Shown piece by piece: positions 1-9,403 of a DNA stretch of 64,000 nucleotides. Every line of letters starts with the position of its first letter. Position 1 is the stretch's first letter. A model generated the notes under the pieces. The model saw nothing but the letters and a program-made list of their open reading frames with translations, ran no database searches and was not told the origin of the DNA. This DNA comes from Primorskyibacter flagellatus (GTDB lineage Bacteria > Pseudomonadota > Alphaproteobacteria > Rhodobacterales > Rhodobacteraceae). Where the stretch lies: positions 186,001 through 250,000 of the forward strand of contig NZ_BMFJ01000002.1 in NCBI RefSeq assembly GCF_014638275.1, read 5' to 3'. The translations under genes and the position numbers were made by a program.

Positions 1-733
1 GGTGATCGGGAAGCCCGTCGAAGGTCATTCCGCCTTCGGCCATGAGGGTGTCGCTGGCGGTTTCGACCTCGCACTCCAGCCGGGCCATGAAGGTCTCCCG
101 GTCCAGACCCGGTTCGATGGCGGGCAGGAATTCGACCACCGCTAGACCCGGCTTGCGCATGATGCCCTTGCGCGGCCAGAACAGCCCGACGTTGGTGGCC
201 GCGGGGATGCAGGGCTGGCCGGTCGTTTCGTAGATCACCGCCGTGCCGGATTTGTACGGGACGAAGGCCCCGGGCGCGACGCGGGTGCCCTGCGGATAGA
301 TCACCAGCTGACCGGCGGGCGCGTCCCCGGCCATGACCCCGGACATCATCTGCCGGATCGCTTCTGCCCGGCGGCCCCGTTCCACCGGGACGCAACCGAT
401 GCGCAGTGCATACCAGCCGAGGATCGGCGCGAAGCGGAGCGAGGCCTTCATGATGAATTTCGGCCGCGGCAGGACGGAAACGATCAGGATGATGTCGAGA
501 AAGCTCTGGTGCTTGGAGGCGACGATGACCTCGCCCTGCGGAACCGGCCCGCGCACCTCGGACCGGATGCCGACCATCCAGGCCGCGCTCCAGCGCACGT
601 AGCGGCAATAGGTGTGCACCGCGTCATAGGCGAACCGCCGGTTGACCAGCGCGAACGGGGTGAACACCGCCGCAAGCACCGCCATGGCCAGGTACATCTG
701 CCCGACAAAGATCAGCGACCGAAGGTACCGCAT
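1..733 (-). CDS. plsC: 1-acyl-sn-glycerol-3-phosphate acyltransferase (PlsC), partial
   Basis: Member of the PlsC family, which acylates lysophosphatidic acid at the inner membrane to make phosphatidic acid. The translation shows a hydrophobic N-terminus, the catalytic HX4D motif (HQSFLD), an acceptor-site stretch (VERGRR) and YPQGTR in place of the usual FPEGTR block. The reading frame runs off the left edge, so the C-terminus is missing. The ATG overlaps the ftsX stop by four bases (ATGA), which suggests translational coupling and one transcript ftsE-ftsX-plsC. The family is clear; the exact acyl acceptor is inferred. Confidence 0.85.
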   Translation of the reverse strand, partial: MRYLRSLIFVGQMYLAMAVLAAVFTPFALVNRRFAYDAVHTYCRYVRWSAAWMVGIRSEVRGPVPQGEVIVASKHQSFLDIILIVSVLPRPKFIMKASLRFAPILGWYALRIGCVPVERGRRAEAIRQMMSGVMAGDAPAGQLVIYPQGTRVAPGAFVPYKSGTAVIYETTGQPCIPAATNVGLFWPRKGIMRKPGLAVVEFLPAIEPGLDRETFMARLECEVETASDTLMAEGGMTFDGLPDH

Positions 734-1635
734 CAGGTCAGCGCCCCGAGCACCCTGAGCGCAGCCCGCTGCGTCGCCGCATAGGCCACCGCCGCCGCGA
801 CCGGCGGGATCAGCAGCGGCCACAGCCACTGCGCCCCCTGAAAGCCGAGCCCGGTCAGGAACCCGGCCTGATCCTGCGCCGCCGGCAGGAACAGGATCGC
901 CACCACCCCGAAGGCCAGCCCCACCACGGCGCCCGAAAAGGTACGCAGGGTGAACCGCCGCACGAAGGCGCGCGCGATGTAGCGGTCCTGCGCACCGACC
1001 AGCCGCAGCACCTCGATCACCTGCGCATTGGCCGACAGGGCCGCATTGGCGGCGAGCGTTATCATCGCCGCCGTTGCCCCGCCGATCAGCAGGATGGACA
1101 GCAGGCCAAGCGTTTTCAGCCGCGTCGCCGCCGCCACCAGCGGACGCCGCCAGCGGGTGTGATCGTCCAGCACCGCCCCCGGCGCCTCGGTCGCCAGCCG
1201 CAGGCGCAGCCCGGCGGCGTCAAAGCCGTCGTCCGTCTCCACCACCTCGATCAGTTGCGGCACCGGCAGCCCCTCCAGCGGCACATCAGGTCCGAACCAG
1301 GGCGCGAGCAGCGCCTGCTGTTCCGCCGCCGTCAGCGCGCGGGCAGAGGCCACGCCCTCGGTCGTCTCCAGCACCCTCAGCGCCGCCTCTGTCTGCGCGC
1401 CAAGCTGGTCGGCGGGGGCGGAGATACGCAGGGTGGAGGCATGGGCGAGGTCCTCTCCCCACCTTTCCGCCAGCCGTCCCGTCGCCAGCGACAGCGCCAG
1501 GGCGAAGACGGCGAGAAAGGTCATCACCCCTGCGGCAAACAGCGTCAGATGCGCGGTGAAGCCCGACGGCGGCACCACCCGGTCGGCAGAGGCATCGCCG
1601 CTGAGCATCTCTCGGGCAAAGGAGCGCACGGTCAC
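733..1635 (-). CDS. ftsX: cell division protein FtsX
   Basis: Predicted permease-like partner of FtsE; in other bacteria FtsEX links the divisome to cell-wall hydrolase activation. The 300-residue product has one membrane segment near residues 25-45, a periplasmic domain, and three more segments in the C-terminal half, the usual FtsX topology. I chose the GTG at 1635 because it forms a GTGA overlap with the ftsE stop; a second GTG lies two codons downstream. The frame stays open far upstream into ftsE, but that part is shadow. FtsX is the most divergent member of the pair, so the call leans on its position directly behind ftsE. Confidence 0.85.
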   Translation of the reverse strand: MTVRSFAREMLSGDASADRVVPPSGFTAHLTLFAAGVMTFLAVFALALSLATGRLAERWGEDLAHASTLRISAPADQLGAQTEAALRVLETTEGVASARALTAAEQQALLAPWFGPDVPLEGLPVPQLIEVVETDDGFDAAGLRLRLATEAPGAVLDDHTRWRRPLVAAATRLKTLGLLSILLIGGATAAMITLAANAALSANAQVIEVLRLVGAQDRYIARAFVRRFTLRTFSGAVVGLAFGVVAILFLPAAQDQAGFLTGLGFQGAQWLWPLLIPPVAAAVAYAATQRAALRVLGALT

Positions 1636-2309
1636 AGGTCCGCCCCCGCCAGCTGCAGCCGCCGGCCCGAGATCCGCAGCACCCGCGCCTGCACCTGCTG
1701 CTTGGCCGCGCGGATCAGGCCGAGGTCGTGGGAGGCGATCATCACCGTCTTGCCCATCCGGTTGAGTTCCACCAGCAGGTGCAGCAGGCGCTGCGACATC
1801 TCCCAGTCCACGTTGCCCGTCGGCTCGTCCGCAAGGATCACGTCGGGTGACAGGATCACCGCCCGCGCCAGCGCCGCCCGCTGCCGCTCCCCGCCCGACA
1901 GCTGCGGCGGCAGCGCCCCGGCACGCGGGGTCAGCCCGCACCAGCCCAGCAGGTCGGCAAGATTCTGGGATTCCGCCTGCACATCGCGGCCTGCGACGGT
2001 CAGCGGCAGCGCCACGTTTTCAGAGATCGGCAGGTGGTCGAGGAACTGGCAGTCCTGATGCACCACCCCGATCCGCCGCCGGGCCAGCGCGATCTCGTCC
2101 CGCGTCATCTCGCGCACGTCCTTGCCGAAAATCCGGGCGTGTCCCGCCGTCGGGACCAGCGCGCCGTAGCAGAGCTTCAGGAAGGTGGTCTTGCCCGATC
2201 CGGACGGGCCGGTGAGGAAATGGAACGATCCGGGTGCAAGCTTCAGGGACACGTCGCTCAGCAGCTCTCCGCCCCCGTAGCTGTAGGCCAGGTTTTCAAG
2301 CTCGATCAC
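1632..2309 (-). CDS. ftsE: cell division ATP-binding protein FtsE
   Basis: ABC-type ATPase that partners FtsX. Walker A (GPSGSGKT) lies near residues 34-41, the signature LSGGERQR follows, and Walker B with the catalytic glutamate reads VILADEPTG; a switch histidine (SHD) follows. Length of 225 residues matches the family. The start is a GTG giving MIELENLAYSYGG; the frame continues upstream, but those residues have no family resemblance. The gene begins a minus-strand operon with ftsX and plsC and is divergent from the zinc-ribbon gene across about 180 bp that must hold both promoters. Confidence 0.9.
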   Translation of the reverse strand: MIELENLAYSYGGGELLSDVSLKLAPGSFHFLTGPSGSGKTTFLKLCYGALVPTAGHARIFGKDVREMTRDEIALARRRIGVVHQDCQFLDHLPISENVALPLTVAGRDVQAESQNLADLLGWCGLTPRAGALPPQLSGGERQRAALARAVILSPDVILADEPTGNVDWEMSQRLLHLLVELNRMGKTVMIASHDLGLIRAAKQQVQARVLRISGRRLQLAGADL

Positions 2310-2491
2310 GCACCGCCCCCGTGTTGCCGGATGTTTCTGCACCAGACCGGGGCCGGTTTCAATCCGCCGAAGGGGATCGGCCCCCGATCGGTCGCCGGCA
2401 GGGGCGAGCGGAGATTGCGTTTTTTCACGAAGCGGATACAAGATAAGCCATATCGCGCAGAACGACGCATCCCGACACAGGCGGAGGATGA

Positions 2492-3427
2492 ATGCGACTG
2501 ACCTGTCCAAACTGTGGCGCCGAATACGAAGTGCCGGACCAGGTGATCCCGACCACCGGGCGTGACGTCCAGTGTTCGAACTGCGGCGATACGTGGTATC
2601 AGTACCATCCCGACTACATGCCCGACGAGGCCCCCGCCGCGGCGATGGAGCCGGACGCGGAACTCTCGCCCCTGCGCCGCCAGCCCGACCCGCCCCCGCC
2701 GCCCCTGCGCAAGCCGGAGCCGGAGCCCGTGGCGGAGGAAGAGGACGACTTCGGGGACGAGGACGAGGCGGGGGACGACGCGGACGCGGATGAACCCGCG
2801 GCGCAGGACCGCCCCACGATCCGGCGCCGCCCGCTGCCGCCGCAGGTCAAGACGATCCTGAAGGAAGAGGCCGAGATCGAGGAGCGCCACCGTGCCTCCG
2901 ACAGCCTGGAGAGCCAGCCGGAACTGGGGCTCTCCGATCCGGTCCCGCCGCCGCCGCTGCGCCGCGAACGCGCCGCCGAAAGCCGGCTGGCCCGACTGCG
3001 CGATCAGACCCCTGCCGGGGAGGACGCGACGGAGGAACCCGTCGCCTCACGCCGTAACCTGTTGCCGGATATAGAGGAAATCAACTCCACCCTCCGCCGC
3101 AAGGGTGACGGGATCAAGGGTGGCGAGCCCCGTGGCGGTCGTGGCAGCCGCGAGGCCGCACGCGAAACCCGGCGCGGATTCCGCAGCAGTTTCATGCTGG
3201 TGCTGCTGGTGCTGATCGTCGGTGCCGTGCTCTACATTCAGGCCCCGCGCATCGCGGAGGCCCTGCCGCCGCTGGCCGGGACCATGGAGGTCTATGTCGA
3301 CATGGTCGACCGCGGCCGGGTCTGGCTGGACGCGCAGGCCTCGGCCCTCGCGGCGAAGCTGGACGACGTGGCGGCCCCCGAAACCGCGCCCGAACCGGCA
3401 CCGGAAAGCGCCCCCGCCGGGAATTGA
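2492..3427 (+). CDS. MJ0042-type zinc-ribbon protein with one membrane segment
   Basis: A 311-residue protein that starts with a zinc ribbon: two CxxC pairs at C5/C8 and about C28/C31 in the MJ0042-type arrangement. The middle is acidic and proline-rich and probably disordered. A single hydrophobic segment near residues 230-250 is followed by a roughly 60-residue tail. Similar proteins lie beside ftsE in related bacteria and are usually called zinc-ribbon domain-containing; their function is not known. A GGAGG-like site (gcggagg) lies just before the ATG. The topology implies a cytoplasmic zinc finger anchored in the inner membrane. Confidence 0.75.
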   Translation: MRLTCPNCGAEYEVPDQVIPTTGRDVQCSNCGDTWYQYHPDYMPDEAPAAAMEPDAELSPLRRQPDPPPPPLRKPEPEPVAEEEDDFGDEDEAGDDADADEPAAQDRPTIRRRPLPPQVKTILKEEAEIEERHRASDSLESQPELGLSDPVPPPPLRRERAAESRLARLRDQTPAGEDATEEPVASRRNLLPDIEEINSTLRRKGDGIKGGEPRGGRGSREAARETRRGFRSSFMLVLLVLIVGAVLYIQAPRIAEALPPLAGTMEVYVDMVDRGRVWLDAQASALAAKLDDVAAPETAPEPAPESAPAGN

Positions 3428-3495
3428 TCCCGTTACAAAACGTCCCGCCCGGACCACCCTGCGGGGCATTCACCGGTCAGGACAGGTGAACCGCA

Positions 3496-3535
3496 AAAAT
3501 GACCAGATGACCAAATCTGGTCATCTGGTCATTTT
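3496..3535. terminator. Perfect 18-bp hairpin between convergent genes
   Basis: Arms at 3496-3513 and 3518-3535 are perfectly complementary, with a 4-base loop. The outer ends are AAAA and TTTT, so each strand ends in a short U-run, as expected for a bidirectional intrinsic terminator. It lies between the 3' ends of the zinc-ribbon gene and the convergent TIGR02302 gene. Each arm contains a tandem duplication of an ATGACCA core. Confidence 0.8.
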
Positions 3536-3589
3536 CCGGCAAACACGACGGCGCGACCGCCCGGATCGCTTCCCCTGTCCTCGCCCTGA

Positions 3590-6220
3590 TCAGAACCGTT
3601 CCAGCAACCGCCGCAGGTAGTCGCGTTCCGCGCGGGGGCGGTCGCCCTCGCCCGAGCGGCGGCGGAGCTCCTGCTCCAGCTCCATCGCGCGGCGGTGGTC
3701 GTTCAGGCCGTTGAGCATCTCCCGCTCGTTGCCCATCTCGCCGTTGGTTCCGGCGGTGCGGCCAAGCGGGTCGTTGCGGGAGTTGCCGCTGTTGCCCTCG
3801 GCCTGGCCCTGCTGGCCGGCGCGCTGGCGCTGTTCCTCGGCCATCGCCTCGCCCATGTTGCGGATACCCTCGCGCAGGGCCTCCATAGCTTCGGACTGGC
3901 GGTCGATCGCCTCTGCCAGATCGTCGCCGCGCAGCGCCTCCTCCGCCCCGCGCATCGCCTTCTCGGCGCGGTCGAGCGCATCGCGCGCGGCTTCCCCGGC
4001 CTGGCCGCTGAGCCCCGGCAGGTTGCCGCGCTGGCGGTTGAGTTCGTCGCGCAGCGCCTGCTGGCGGTCGGCGAGGCTGCCCGCCTGATCGCCGCCCTGG
4101 CCGTTCTGCTGGTTCTGCGCCTGACCCTGACCGCCGGGTTGCTGGGTGCCGGGCTGCTGGCCCTGACCCTGCTGACCCTGCTGCTGACCGGGCTGCTGGC
4201 CCTGACCGTGCTGCTGGCCGCGGCCCTGATTGCCGTTGCTGCCCTCGTTCTCCCCGCTTTCGCCGCGGTTGGCATTCGGGTTGAACTGTTCCTGTAGGTC
4301 GCGGAACGCCTGATCCGACAGGCCCTGCTGATCCCGCAGGGTTTCGGAGAGCCCTTCCATCGCCTGCTGGCCGGGGGACTGCTGCTGCCCGCCCTGCCCC
4401 TGCGTGACCCGCATGTTCTCCATCATCTGCTGGAGTTCCTCGAGCGCCTGCTGCGCCTCGGCCATGCGGCCCTGTTCCATCAGTTCCTGGATGCGGTCCA
4501 TCATCGCCTGCAGGTCATCCTGGCTCAGCCGCATGGCGTTTTCCATCTGCTCCGCCGAGAGCTCCTCACCCATCTGGCCTTCTTCCGCGGCCTCGCGCGA
4601 CAGCTGGCGCATGTAGTCCTGCGTCGCGTCGCGGAGTTCCTGCATCAGGCGGGCGATTTCCTCGTTGCTGGCACCGTTCTTCATCGCCTCCGACAGGCGC
4701 TCCTGCGCGCGGGCCATGCGTTCGCGGGCGTCGTTGAGGTCGCCGTCCTCGATCAGCAGGGCGAGTTCCCAGAGCGCGTCCGAGATTTCTGTCACCTGAT
4801 CGTCGTTCAGCGCGGCATACTGCGTAATCGTGTCCATCCGGCGCAGCAGCACCCGCATCCGCAGGTAAGCGGTGTCGGACCGGAACAGGCCCTCCGGCTC
4901 CCACGAGATGGCCTTCATCACCTGGACGATGCGCCGCGCGTTGTCGCGGTTCCACAGCAGGTCGCGGCGCTGTTCGATCAGCGCGGCGGCGAGCGGGTCG
5001 AAGAAGCGGCGCGCGGAGAGCAGGGTGCTGAACGGCTCCGCCTGTCCGGTCTGCCCGGCGGCATCCTCTGCCGTCAGGGTCACGGTCACGGGCAGGTTGG
5101 CCCAGGGATGTTCCGAGAGGTTCTCGATCAGGTCCTGCTTGAACGCCGTGCGGTCGCCGGAGATCGGCAGCGGCATCGGCAGGCGGATCACGTCACGCGG
5201 CTCCGGCTCCATCGTCAGCCCGTAGCGCCGGTCGACCGCGGGCAGGTCCAGCGCGATCACCGCCTCCCCGCTTTCGACGCCATAGTCGTCGCGCGCCTCG
5301 AACGGGAGGGTGAATTCGCCGCGCAGGCTGGATTCGGCCGCCTCTGCCGCGACCGAGACGACGGGCGCGAGGTCTGCGGACAGCCGGACGTCCCAGCTCT
5401 TGCCGCCGGGACCGGTGATGGCGAGCACACCGTCCTGTTCCAGCGCAAAGCTCTGCGCCGGGGCGGCCGGGTCATCACCACTTGCGCCGACCGTCTGATC
5501 GACCGACAGGGACCCGACCTTGCCGTACAGCCGCAGCGTTGCCTTGCTGCCCCTGGGCGCGCGGATCGTGCCCTTGAGGTCGGCGAGGTAGAGCACGGGC
5601 AGACCTGTGTAATAGGGCGGTTCGATCCAGCCTTCCCAAGCGGGACCGGCGGCGAGGGCCGCGCCGCCGCCCGGCGCCATGCCGGCAACCGACCCGACCC
5701 GCCAGAACGACCCGAAGAGCATTGCCACCATCAGCAGCGTCAGCGCGATGAACCGAAGCCCGAACACGTCGCGCCCCGACACGCGCAGGTCCGGCTGCAC
5801 CCGTTTCGCCTGCCGTGCCCGCGCGGCCATGCGCGCCTGATGCGCCCGCCAGAGGCCTTCGGACCCGAAATCCCCGGCCCCGATCGACTGCGCGTCGCGC
5901 AGCGTCTGAAGGGGCCGTCCGGTGAGGGTCGCGTCGAGACGCGATTCCGCCTCCGCCCGCGAGGGCCAGCGGAACCGCATGCCGCCATAGACCGCCGCGC
6001 CCGCCGCGAGAAGCAGCAGCACGCCGCCGACCGCCCAGACGGCCTCGACCGCCACGGTGTCGTGCAGGCCGAGCATCAGCAGGGCAAGGGCCAGGATCAC
6101 GACGGACCAGAGCGGCCAGAACGCCCGCGCCAGCCGTTCCGCCACCATCCCCGCATGGGTCAGGCGCAGGGGCCGCGCGATACGGGTCAGGGTTTCCGAA
6201 AGGACGGTCCGGTCGGTCAT
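3590..6220 (-). CDS. TIGR02302-like large membrane protein (DUF4175 type)
   Basis: An 876-residue protein resembling the TIGR02302/DUF4175 family found in Alphaproteobacteria; no function is established. Two hydrophobic segments lie near residues 35-75 and a third near 155-175, followed by a large domain and then alpha-helical, glutamate- and arginine-rich repeats. Around residues 590-740 there is a striking glutamine/glycine/asparagine-rich low-complexity stretch. The C-terminus is charged. A gaggag site precedes the ATG. It is the last gene of the argH-lysA run, 31 bp after lysA. The topology suggests an inner-membrane protein with a long extramembrane part; which side it faces cannot be told from sequence. 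Confidence 0.75.
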   Translation of the reverse strand: MTDRTVLSETLTRIARPLRLTHAGMVAERLARAFWPLWSVVILALALLMLGLHDTVAVEAVWAVGGVLLLLAAGAAVYGGMRFRWPSRAEAESRLDATLTGRPLQTLRDAQSIGAGDFGSEGLWRAHQARMAARARQAKRVQPDLRVSGRDVFGLRFIALTLLMVAMLFGSFWRVGSVAGMAPGGGAALAAGPAWEGWIEPPYYTGLPVLYLADLKGTIRAPRGSKATLRLYGKVGSLSVDQTVGASGDDPAAPAQSFALEQDGVLAITGPGGKSWDVRLSADLAPVVSVAAEAAESSLRGEFTLPFEARDDYGVESGEAVIALDLPAVDRRYGLTMEPEPRDVIRLPMPLPISGDRTAFKQDLIENLSEHPWANLPVTVTLTAEDAAGQTGQAEPFSTLLSARRFFDPLAAALIEQRRDLLWNRDNARRIVQVMKAISWEPEGLFRSDTAYLRMRVLLRRMDTITQYAALNDDQVTEISDALWELALLIEDGDLNDARERMARAQERLSEAMKNGASNEEIARLMQELRDATQDYMRQLSREAAEEGQMGEELSAEQMENAMRLSQDDLQAMMDRIQELMEQGRMAEAQQALEELQQMMENMRVTQGQGGQQQSPGQQAMEGLSETLRDQQGLSDQAFRDLQEQFNPNANRGESGENEGSNGNQGRGQQHGQGQQPGQQQGQQGQGQQPGTQQPGGQGQAQNQQNGQGGDQAGSLADRQQALRDELNRQRGNLPGLSGQAGEAARDALDRAEKAMRGAEEALRGDDLAEAIDRQSEAMEALREGIRNMGEAMAEEQRQRAGQQGQAEGNSGNSRNDPLGRTAGTNGEMGNEREMLNGLNDHRRAMELEQELRRRSGEGDRPRAERDYLRRLLERF

Positions 6221-6251
6221 ACGACTCCTCAGGGGCAGGACGGGGATCGTC

Positions 6252-7517
6252 CTAGAGCCACGAGGGTAGCGTATCCCGGTTTATGATATCCTCAAAGCTC
6301 GGTCGCGCCCGGATGACAGCGAATTGATGCCCATTGACCAGAACCTCGGGTATCAGGGGCCGCGTGTTGTACTCGCTGCTCATTACCGCGCCATAGGCGC
6401 CGGCGGACCGGAAGGCGACGAGGTCGTTTTCGGCCAGCGGGGGCATCATGCGCTGCTTCGCGAAAGTGTCGCCGGATTCGCAGACCGGGCCGACGATGTC
6501 GTAGGGGCGCTGCTCTGCCCCCGCCTCCGGCTCCGTCACCGGGACGATGTCGTGATGGGCGTCGTACATCGCCGGGCGGATCAGGTCGTTCATGGCGCCG
6601 TCGAGGATCAGGAAGTCCCGCCCCTCGCCGGATTTCACGTAAATCACCCTGGACACCATGATCCCGGCATTGCCCGCGACCAGCCGCCCCGGCTCGATCT
6701 CGATCTCGCAGCCCTTGTCGCCAAGCGTCTCGCGGATCAGCTGGCCATAGTCCGACGGCAGCGGCGGCGCCTCGTTCCCGCGGGTGTAGGGGATGCCCAG
6801 ACCGCCGCCGAGGTCGAGCCGTTCGATCACATGCCCGTCCGCGCGAAGCTGGTCGGTCAGGTCGCCGACCTTCATGAAAGCCTGCCGGTAGGGTTCGAGG
6901 TCCGTCAGCTGCGACCCGATATGCACGTCGATGCCGACCGCGCGCAGCCCCTTCATCTTCGCGATCTGCGCATAGATGTCCCGCGCGCGGGAGATCGGGA
7001 TGCCGAACTTGTTCTCGGACTTCCCGGTCGCGATCTTGGCGTGGGTCTTCGCATCGACGTCCGGATTGACCCGAACCGTCACCGGCGCGACCAGCCCCAT
7101 GGAGAGCGCGACGGCGTTCAGCCGCTCCATCTCCGGTTCGGATTCAAGGTTGAACTGGCGCACGCCGCCCGCCAGCGCCGCCCGCATCTCCTCCTCCGTC
7201 TTGCCGACGCCGGAGAAGACGATCTTCTCGCCCGGCACGCCCGCCGCGACGGCCCGCGCATATTCCCCGCCCGACACCACGTCCATCCCCGCGCCCAGCC
7301 CCGCGAGCGTCTTCAGGATAGCCTGATTGGAGGCGGCCTTCATGGCGTAGCAGACAAGGTGCGGCCCCCAGGCCAGCGCCTCGTCGAACAGGGTGTAGTG
7401 CCGCGTCAGGGTCGCGGTGGAATAGAGGTAGAACGGTGTCCCGACCTCTGCCGCGATCTCTGCGACGGGGACGTCTTCGGCGTGCAGGGTGCCGTTGCGG
7501 TAGAGGAAATGGTCCAT
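6252..7517 (-). CDS. lysA: diaminopimelate decarboxylase
   Basis: PLP enzyme that decarboxylates meso-diaminopimelate to L-lysine, the last step of lysine synthesis. The 421-residue length is normal. The PLP lysine is K60 in YAMKA; HIGSQ and the glycine-rich phosphate-binding loop (LDLGGGLGIPY) are present, and the active-site cysteine of the partner subunit is C346 in CESGD. It follows a DUF2834 gene by 10 bp and precedes the TIGR02302 gene, so it is likely transcribed from the argH promoter. Both argH and lysA are amino-acid biosynthesis genes, which fits a shared operon. Confidence 0.95.
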   Translation of the reverse strand: MDHFLYRNGTLHAEDVPVAEIAAEVGTPFYLYSTATLTRHYTLFDEALAWGPHLVCYAMKAASNQAILKTLAGLGAGMDVVSGGEYARAVAAGVPGEKIVFSGVGKTEEEMRAALAGGVRQFNLESEPEMERLNAVALSMGLVAPVTVRVNPDVDAKTHAKIATGKSENKFGIPISRARDIYAQIAKMKGLRAVGIDVHIGSQLTDLEPYRQAFMKVGDLTDQLRADGHVIERLDLGGGLGIPYTRGNEAPPLPSDYGQLIRETLGDKGCEIEIEPGRLVAGNAGIMVSRVIYVKSGEGRDFLILDGAMNDLIRPAMYDAHHDIVPVTEPEAGAEQRPYDIVGPVCESGDTFAKQRMMPPLAENDLVAFRSAGAYGAVMSSEYNTRPLIPEVLVNGHQFAVIRARPSFEDIINRDTLPSWL

Positions 7518-7527
7518 GATATGCCTT

Positions 7528-7842
7528 TCAGACCGGTCGGGTTCTGAGGAAAAGATAAAGCGGCAGCCCGCAGCCGACCCCGATCAGCAGGGTGGCCGGA
7601 ATGGCGAGCAGGGAGGACCAGTTGCGGCGCACGTAGACCTCGGCGCAGATCCACAGGATCAGGGCGAGGGCCGCGATCATCAGGTCCCATGACAGCCCCG
7701 CCACCGCGCCGTTGGCCATCCAGGTGTCGATCATCCCCGACAGGCCCGCCCCCGTCTCGGCCATCCAGCCGAACATCAGCGACAGGGGATGCACCGCCCC
7801 CCAGATCGCCAGCAGCAGGTAGAGGATGCGCAGGCCCGACAT
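7528..7842 (-). CDS. DUF2834 family membrane protein
   Basis: A 104-residue integral membrane protein with three hydrophobic segments and the SWDL motif typical of DUF2834. Function is unknown. The start ATG overlaps the stop of the upstream lipoprotein gene by four bases (ATGA), so I used this internal start rather than the longer open frame, whose upstream residues look non-coding. It sits between the small lipoprotein and lysA. Confidence 0.8.
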   Translation of the reverse strand: MSGLRILYLLLAIWGAVHPLSLMFGWMAETGAGLSGMIDTWMANGAVAGLSWDLMIAALALILWICAEVYVRRNWSSLLAIPATLLIGVGCGLPLYLFLRTRPV

Positions 7843-7994
7843 CAGAAGGTGATCCCGACCTCGGCATGGCCCGACACGGTGACGCCGGTGCGCGGCACGG
7901 GATCCTCGGGCGGTTCGGGTTCGCCATCGACGCCGCAGGCCGCGACCAGTGCCACGAACAGCGCCATCAGCACGACGAAGGACAGCCGGATCAT
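7842..7994 (-). CDS. small LptM-like lipoprotein
   Basis: A 50-residue lipoprotein: a hydrophobic signal sequence ending in the lipobox LVAAC, then a short proline/glutamate-rich tail ([12 protein letters not shown]). In enterobacteria the short lipoprotein LptM (YifL), which helps mature the LPS translocon LptD, is encoded next to the lysine genes (dapF), and also has a C-G-x-x-G-P pattern after the lipid-modified cysteine. Here the gene lies between argH and lysA with ATGA overlaps on both sides. The LptM relationship is an inference from size, lipobox, motif and neighbourhood. Confidence 0.7.
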   Translation of the reverse strand: MIRLSFVVLMALFVALVAACGVDGEPEPPEDPVPRTGVTVSGHAEVGITF

Positions 7995-9382
7995 GCCAGC
8001 ACCGCCTGCCAGCGGGCCACCTGTTCGCGCACGCGCGCAGGGGCGGTGCCGCCGTAAGACATGCGCGAGGCGACGGAGTTGTGCACGCCAAGCACGCCGA
8101 AGACTTCCTCCGTGATCGCGCCGTGCACCGATTGCATGTCCGCGAGCGTCAGGTCCGGCAAGTCGCAGCCCTTGCCCTCGGCCAGCGCGACCAGCGCGCC
8201 GGTGACGTGATGCGCGTCGCGGAACGGCATGTTGAGCGTGCGCACAAGCCAGTCCGCCAGATCCGTCGCGGTGGAGAAGCCAGAGCCTGCCGCGCCCTCC
8301 AGCGCCTCACGGTTGGCGGTCATGTCCGACACCATGCCGGTCATCGCGGCCAGCGCCAGCATCAGCGAATCCGCCGCGTCGAAGGTCTGTTCCTTGTCCT
8401 CCTGCATGTCCTTGGAATAGGTCAGCGGAAGCCCCTTCATCACCATGGTCAGCGCCACGTTCGCCCCGAAGATCCGGCCGATCTTGGCGCGGATCAGTTC
8501 GGCGGCGTCCGGGTTCTTCTTCTGCGGCATGATCGAGGAGCCGGTGGAGAACCGGTCCGACAGCCGCACGAAGCGGAACTGGGCCGAGGACCAGATCACC
8601 AGCTCTTCGGCCAGCCGCGACAGGTGCATCGCGCAGATCGACGCGGCGGAGAGGAATTCGAGCGCGAAGTCCCTGTCCGAGACCGCATCCAGCGAATTGG
8701 CCATGGGCCGGTCGAAACCAAGCGCCTGCGCCGTCATCTCCCGGTCGATCGGAAAGGACGTCCCCGCCAGCGCCGCCGCGCCAAGCGGAGATTCGTTCAT
8801 CCGGACCCGCGCGTCGCGGAAACGCGACAGGTCGCGCGCCAGCATTTCCACATAGGCCAGCATGTGATGGCCCCATGTCACCGGCTGCGCGGTCTGGAGA
8901 TGGGTGAAACCGGGCATGACCCAGTCCGCCCCGGCCTCGGCCTGCACCACGAGCGCCTTCATAAGCGCCTGCACGCCCTCGATCGCCGCATCCACCTGGT
9001 CCCGGACCCACATCCGGAAGTCGAGCGCGACCTGATCGTTGCGTGACCGCCCCGTATGCAGCCGCCCGGCGGGCTCACCGATAAGGTCCTTCAGGCGGGA
9101 TTCCACGTTCATGTGGATGTCTTCCAGCGCGGTTGAGAAGGCGAATTCGCCCGCCTCGATCTCTGACAAGATCGTGAGAAGCCCTTCCCTCATCGCCTCC
9201 GCATCCTTAGCACTTACGATGCCCGTGGCGGCCAGCATGGCGGCATGGGCGCGCGAGCCCGCGATGTCCTGCGCGGCCATCCGCCGGTCGAACCCGATGG
9301 AGGCATTGATCGCCTCCATGATCGCATCGGGTCCGGCGGCGAAACGGCCACCCCACATCTGGTTCGCGGTCTTGTCGGTCAT
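7991..9382 (-). CDS. argH: argininosuccinate lyase
   Basis: Cleaves argininosuccinate to arginine and fumarate, the last step of arginine synthesis. The 463-residue product begins [14 protein letters not shown], the typical ArgH N-terminus, and carries the fumarase/lyase superfamily signature in the flexible loop ([13 protein letters not shown]). I rejected a longer start about 46 codons upstream because it would run through the divergent tlpA-like start. Only 21 bp separate the argH and tlpA-like start codons, so their promoters must overlap or lie inside the opposite genes. The gene heads the minus-strand operon that includes lysA. Confidence 0.95.
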   Translation of the reverse strand: MTDKTANQMWGGRFAAGPDAIMEAINASIGFDRRMAAQDIAGSRAHAAMLAATGIVSAKDAEAMREGLLTILSEIEAGEFAFSTALEDIHMNVESRLKDLIGEPAGRLHTGRSRNDQVALDFRMWVRDQVDAAIEGVQALMKALVVQAEAGADWVMPGFTHLQTAQPVTWGHHMLAYVEMLARDLSRFRDARVRMNESPLGAAALAGTSFPIDREMTAQALGFDRPMANSLDAVSDRDFALEFLSAASICAMHLSRLAEELVIWSSAQFRFVRLSDRFSTGSSIMPQKKNPDAAELIRAKIGRIFGANVALTMVMKGLPLTYSKDMQEDKEQTFDAADSLMLALAAMTGMVSDMTANREALEGAAGSGFSTATDLADWLVRTLNMPFRDAHHVTGALVALAEGKGCDLPDLTLADMQSVHGAITEEVFGVLGVHNSVASRMSYGGTAPARVREQVARWQAVLA

Positions 9383-9403
9383 CGGCCACCCGTCGGAGGA
9401 AAA

